A stretch of 29,625 nucleotides of DNA from Deltaproteobacteria bacterium (GTDB taxonomy: Bacteria; Myxococcota_A; JAADFL01), in assembly GCA_013152945.1 (NCBI GenBank), contig JAADFL010000051.1, positions 1-29,625 of the forward strand. Reading direction: 5' to 3'. Shown in pieces: positions 29,333 through 29,625 of this stretch (position 1 is the stretch's first letter; the number at the start of each line of letters is the position of its first letter). Both the position numbers and the translations under genes were made by a program. The notes under the pieces are model-generated. The model had not been told where the DNA came from. It did no database searches and worked only from the letters and a program-made list of their open reading frames with translations.

Positions 29333-29625
29333 GTGTGGTAGCCGAATTAAAATGTCAGTAGGAAGGGGATTCGTCCCATGCGGATTCAGGCTGTTCGCAA
29401 CAATTCCAGGGGCGTTGCCCCTGTCTGACATATTACGCCCCTTCAGGGCTTAATTTTTGCCAGGCATTCGAAGCATCCGGCCATACATCCCGCATCATAG
29501 GGACATTTTTTTCCAATTGAATCATTTCCAATTTAATCAAATAAAACCAATTCCCCAAAAGCCCCAAAGGGGCGAAATAAAATAGCCTGGGGCAACGCCC
29601 CAGGAATTATTGGTACCAAACAATC
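29333..29625 (-). repeat. Palindrome-rich dispersed repeat, right copy
   Basis: Bases 29333-29589 are the reverse complement of 1-280, with a handful of substitutions and small indels, and lack the 25-bp internal duplication of the left copy. Beyond the matched part this copy shows a further hairpin, CCTGGGGC-GTT-GCCCCAGG at about 29586-29604, ending in GATTGTTTGG on the reverse strand. It holds no ORF of note. Confidence 0.85.

Noticed and set aside
1-29625. Search for CRISPR arrays, prophage, toxin-antitoxin pairs, transposases, rRNA and tRNA genes
   Set aside because: No regularly spaced direct repeats, phage or transposase motifs, or tRNA-like GTTCGAATC arms with partner stems could be found by reading; GGTTCGAACC near 2245 is inside mgtE coding sequence.

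Overview
This 29.6 kb window is bacterial and Gram-negative in character. It has an ExbB/ExbD-type motor pair, a SPOR-domain protein, lipoproteins with cysteine-containing signals, a peptidoglycan gene (murB) and a PhaR-type regulator. Together with a large cysteine-rich secreted protein built from C..GKC.GA.D.C.G-type modules, paired CxxC-x17-CxxC zinc ribbons, a PilZ protein and GGDEF proteins, this points to a deltaproteobacterial-grade organism (Myxococcota, Bradymonadales or Desulfobacterota-like). That placement is an inference from gene content; no rRNA or tRNA is visible. Genes are tightly packed, mostly with GGAGG-type ribosome sites and many TTG or GTG starts.

Both ends of the window are occupied by the same palindrome-rich repeat of about 260-280 bp, in inverted orientation (1-280 and 29333-29589). 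Such ends are typical of a contig broken at a dispersed repeat. Each copy stops about 15 bp from a TTGACA hexamer that points into the outermost gene (phaR on the left, iscU on the right).

Layout: (1) phaR (+), convergent with a minus-strand cluster of aminotransferase, SPOR protein, mgtE and recO. (2) A second minus-strand operon of ExbB, ExbD, FtsB-like protein and an active-type diguanylate cyclase, with overlapping TTG-start junctions. (3) A LysR effector domain lacking its DNA-binding half, then pyrF. (4) A small accessory-looking patch at 10.6-11.9 kb with a degenerate minisatellite, an orphan lipoprotein and a 70-residue cysteine-rich ORF. (5) A stand-alone cNMP-binding domain protein convergent with a CPA1 Na+/H+ antiporter, which is divergent from a DUF368 (PopT-type) undecaprenyl-phosphate translocase. 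(6) A degenerate GGDEF membrane protein and an unusual KAS III-like enzyme, convergent with two tandem metallo-beta-lactamase-fold hydrolases. (7) A radical SAM protein, SCP2-like protein, murB and an 897-residue cysteine-rich clan-A glycoside hydrolase. (8) A PilZ protein divergent from a twin zinc-ribbon protein. (9) A minus-strand iscU-mnmA-mtaB-rnc group for Fe-S assembly, tRNA thiolation or methylthiolation and RNA processing, closed by a clear intrinsic terminator.

Themes that connect the genes are nucleotide second messengers (one active and one degenerate GGDEF, PilZ, a cNMP-binding domain, MBL hydrolases), envelope biogenesis (ExbBD, FtsB, SPOR, PopT, MurB) and Fe-S or sulfur tRNA chemistry. 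I did not find a defence system, CRISPR array, prophage or transposase. The most unusual items are the inverted end repeats beside promoters, the KAS III-like protein with a rearranged active site, the cysteine-rich hydrolase preceded by 12-bp tandem Shine-Dalgarno-like repeats, and the divergent antiporter-PopT pair.
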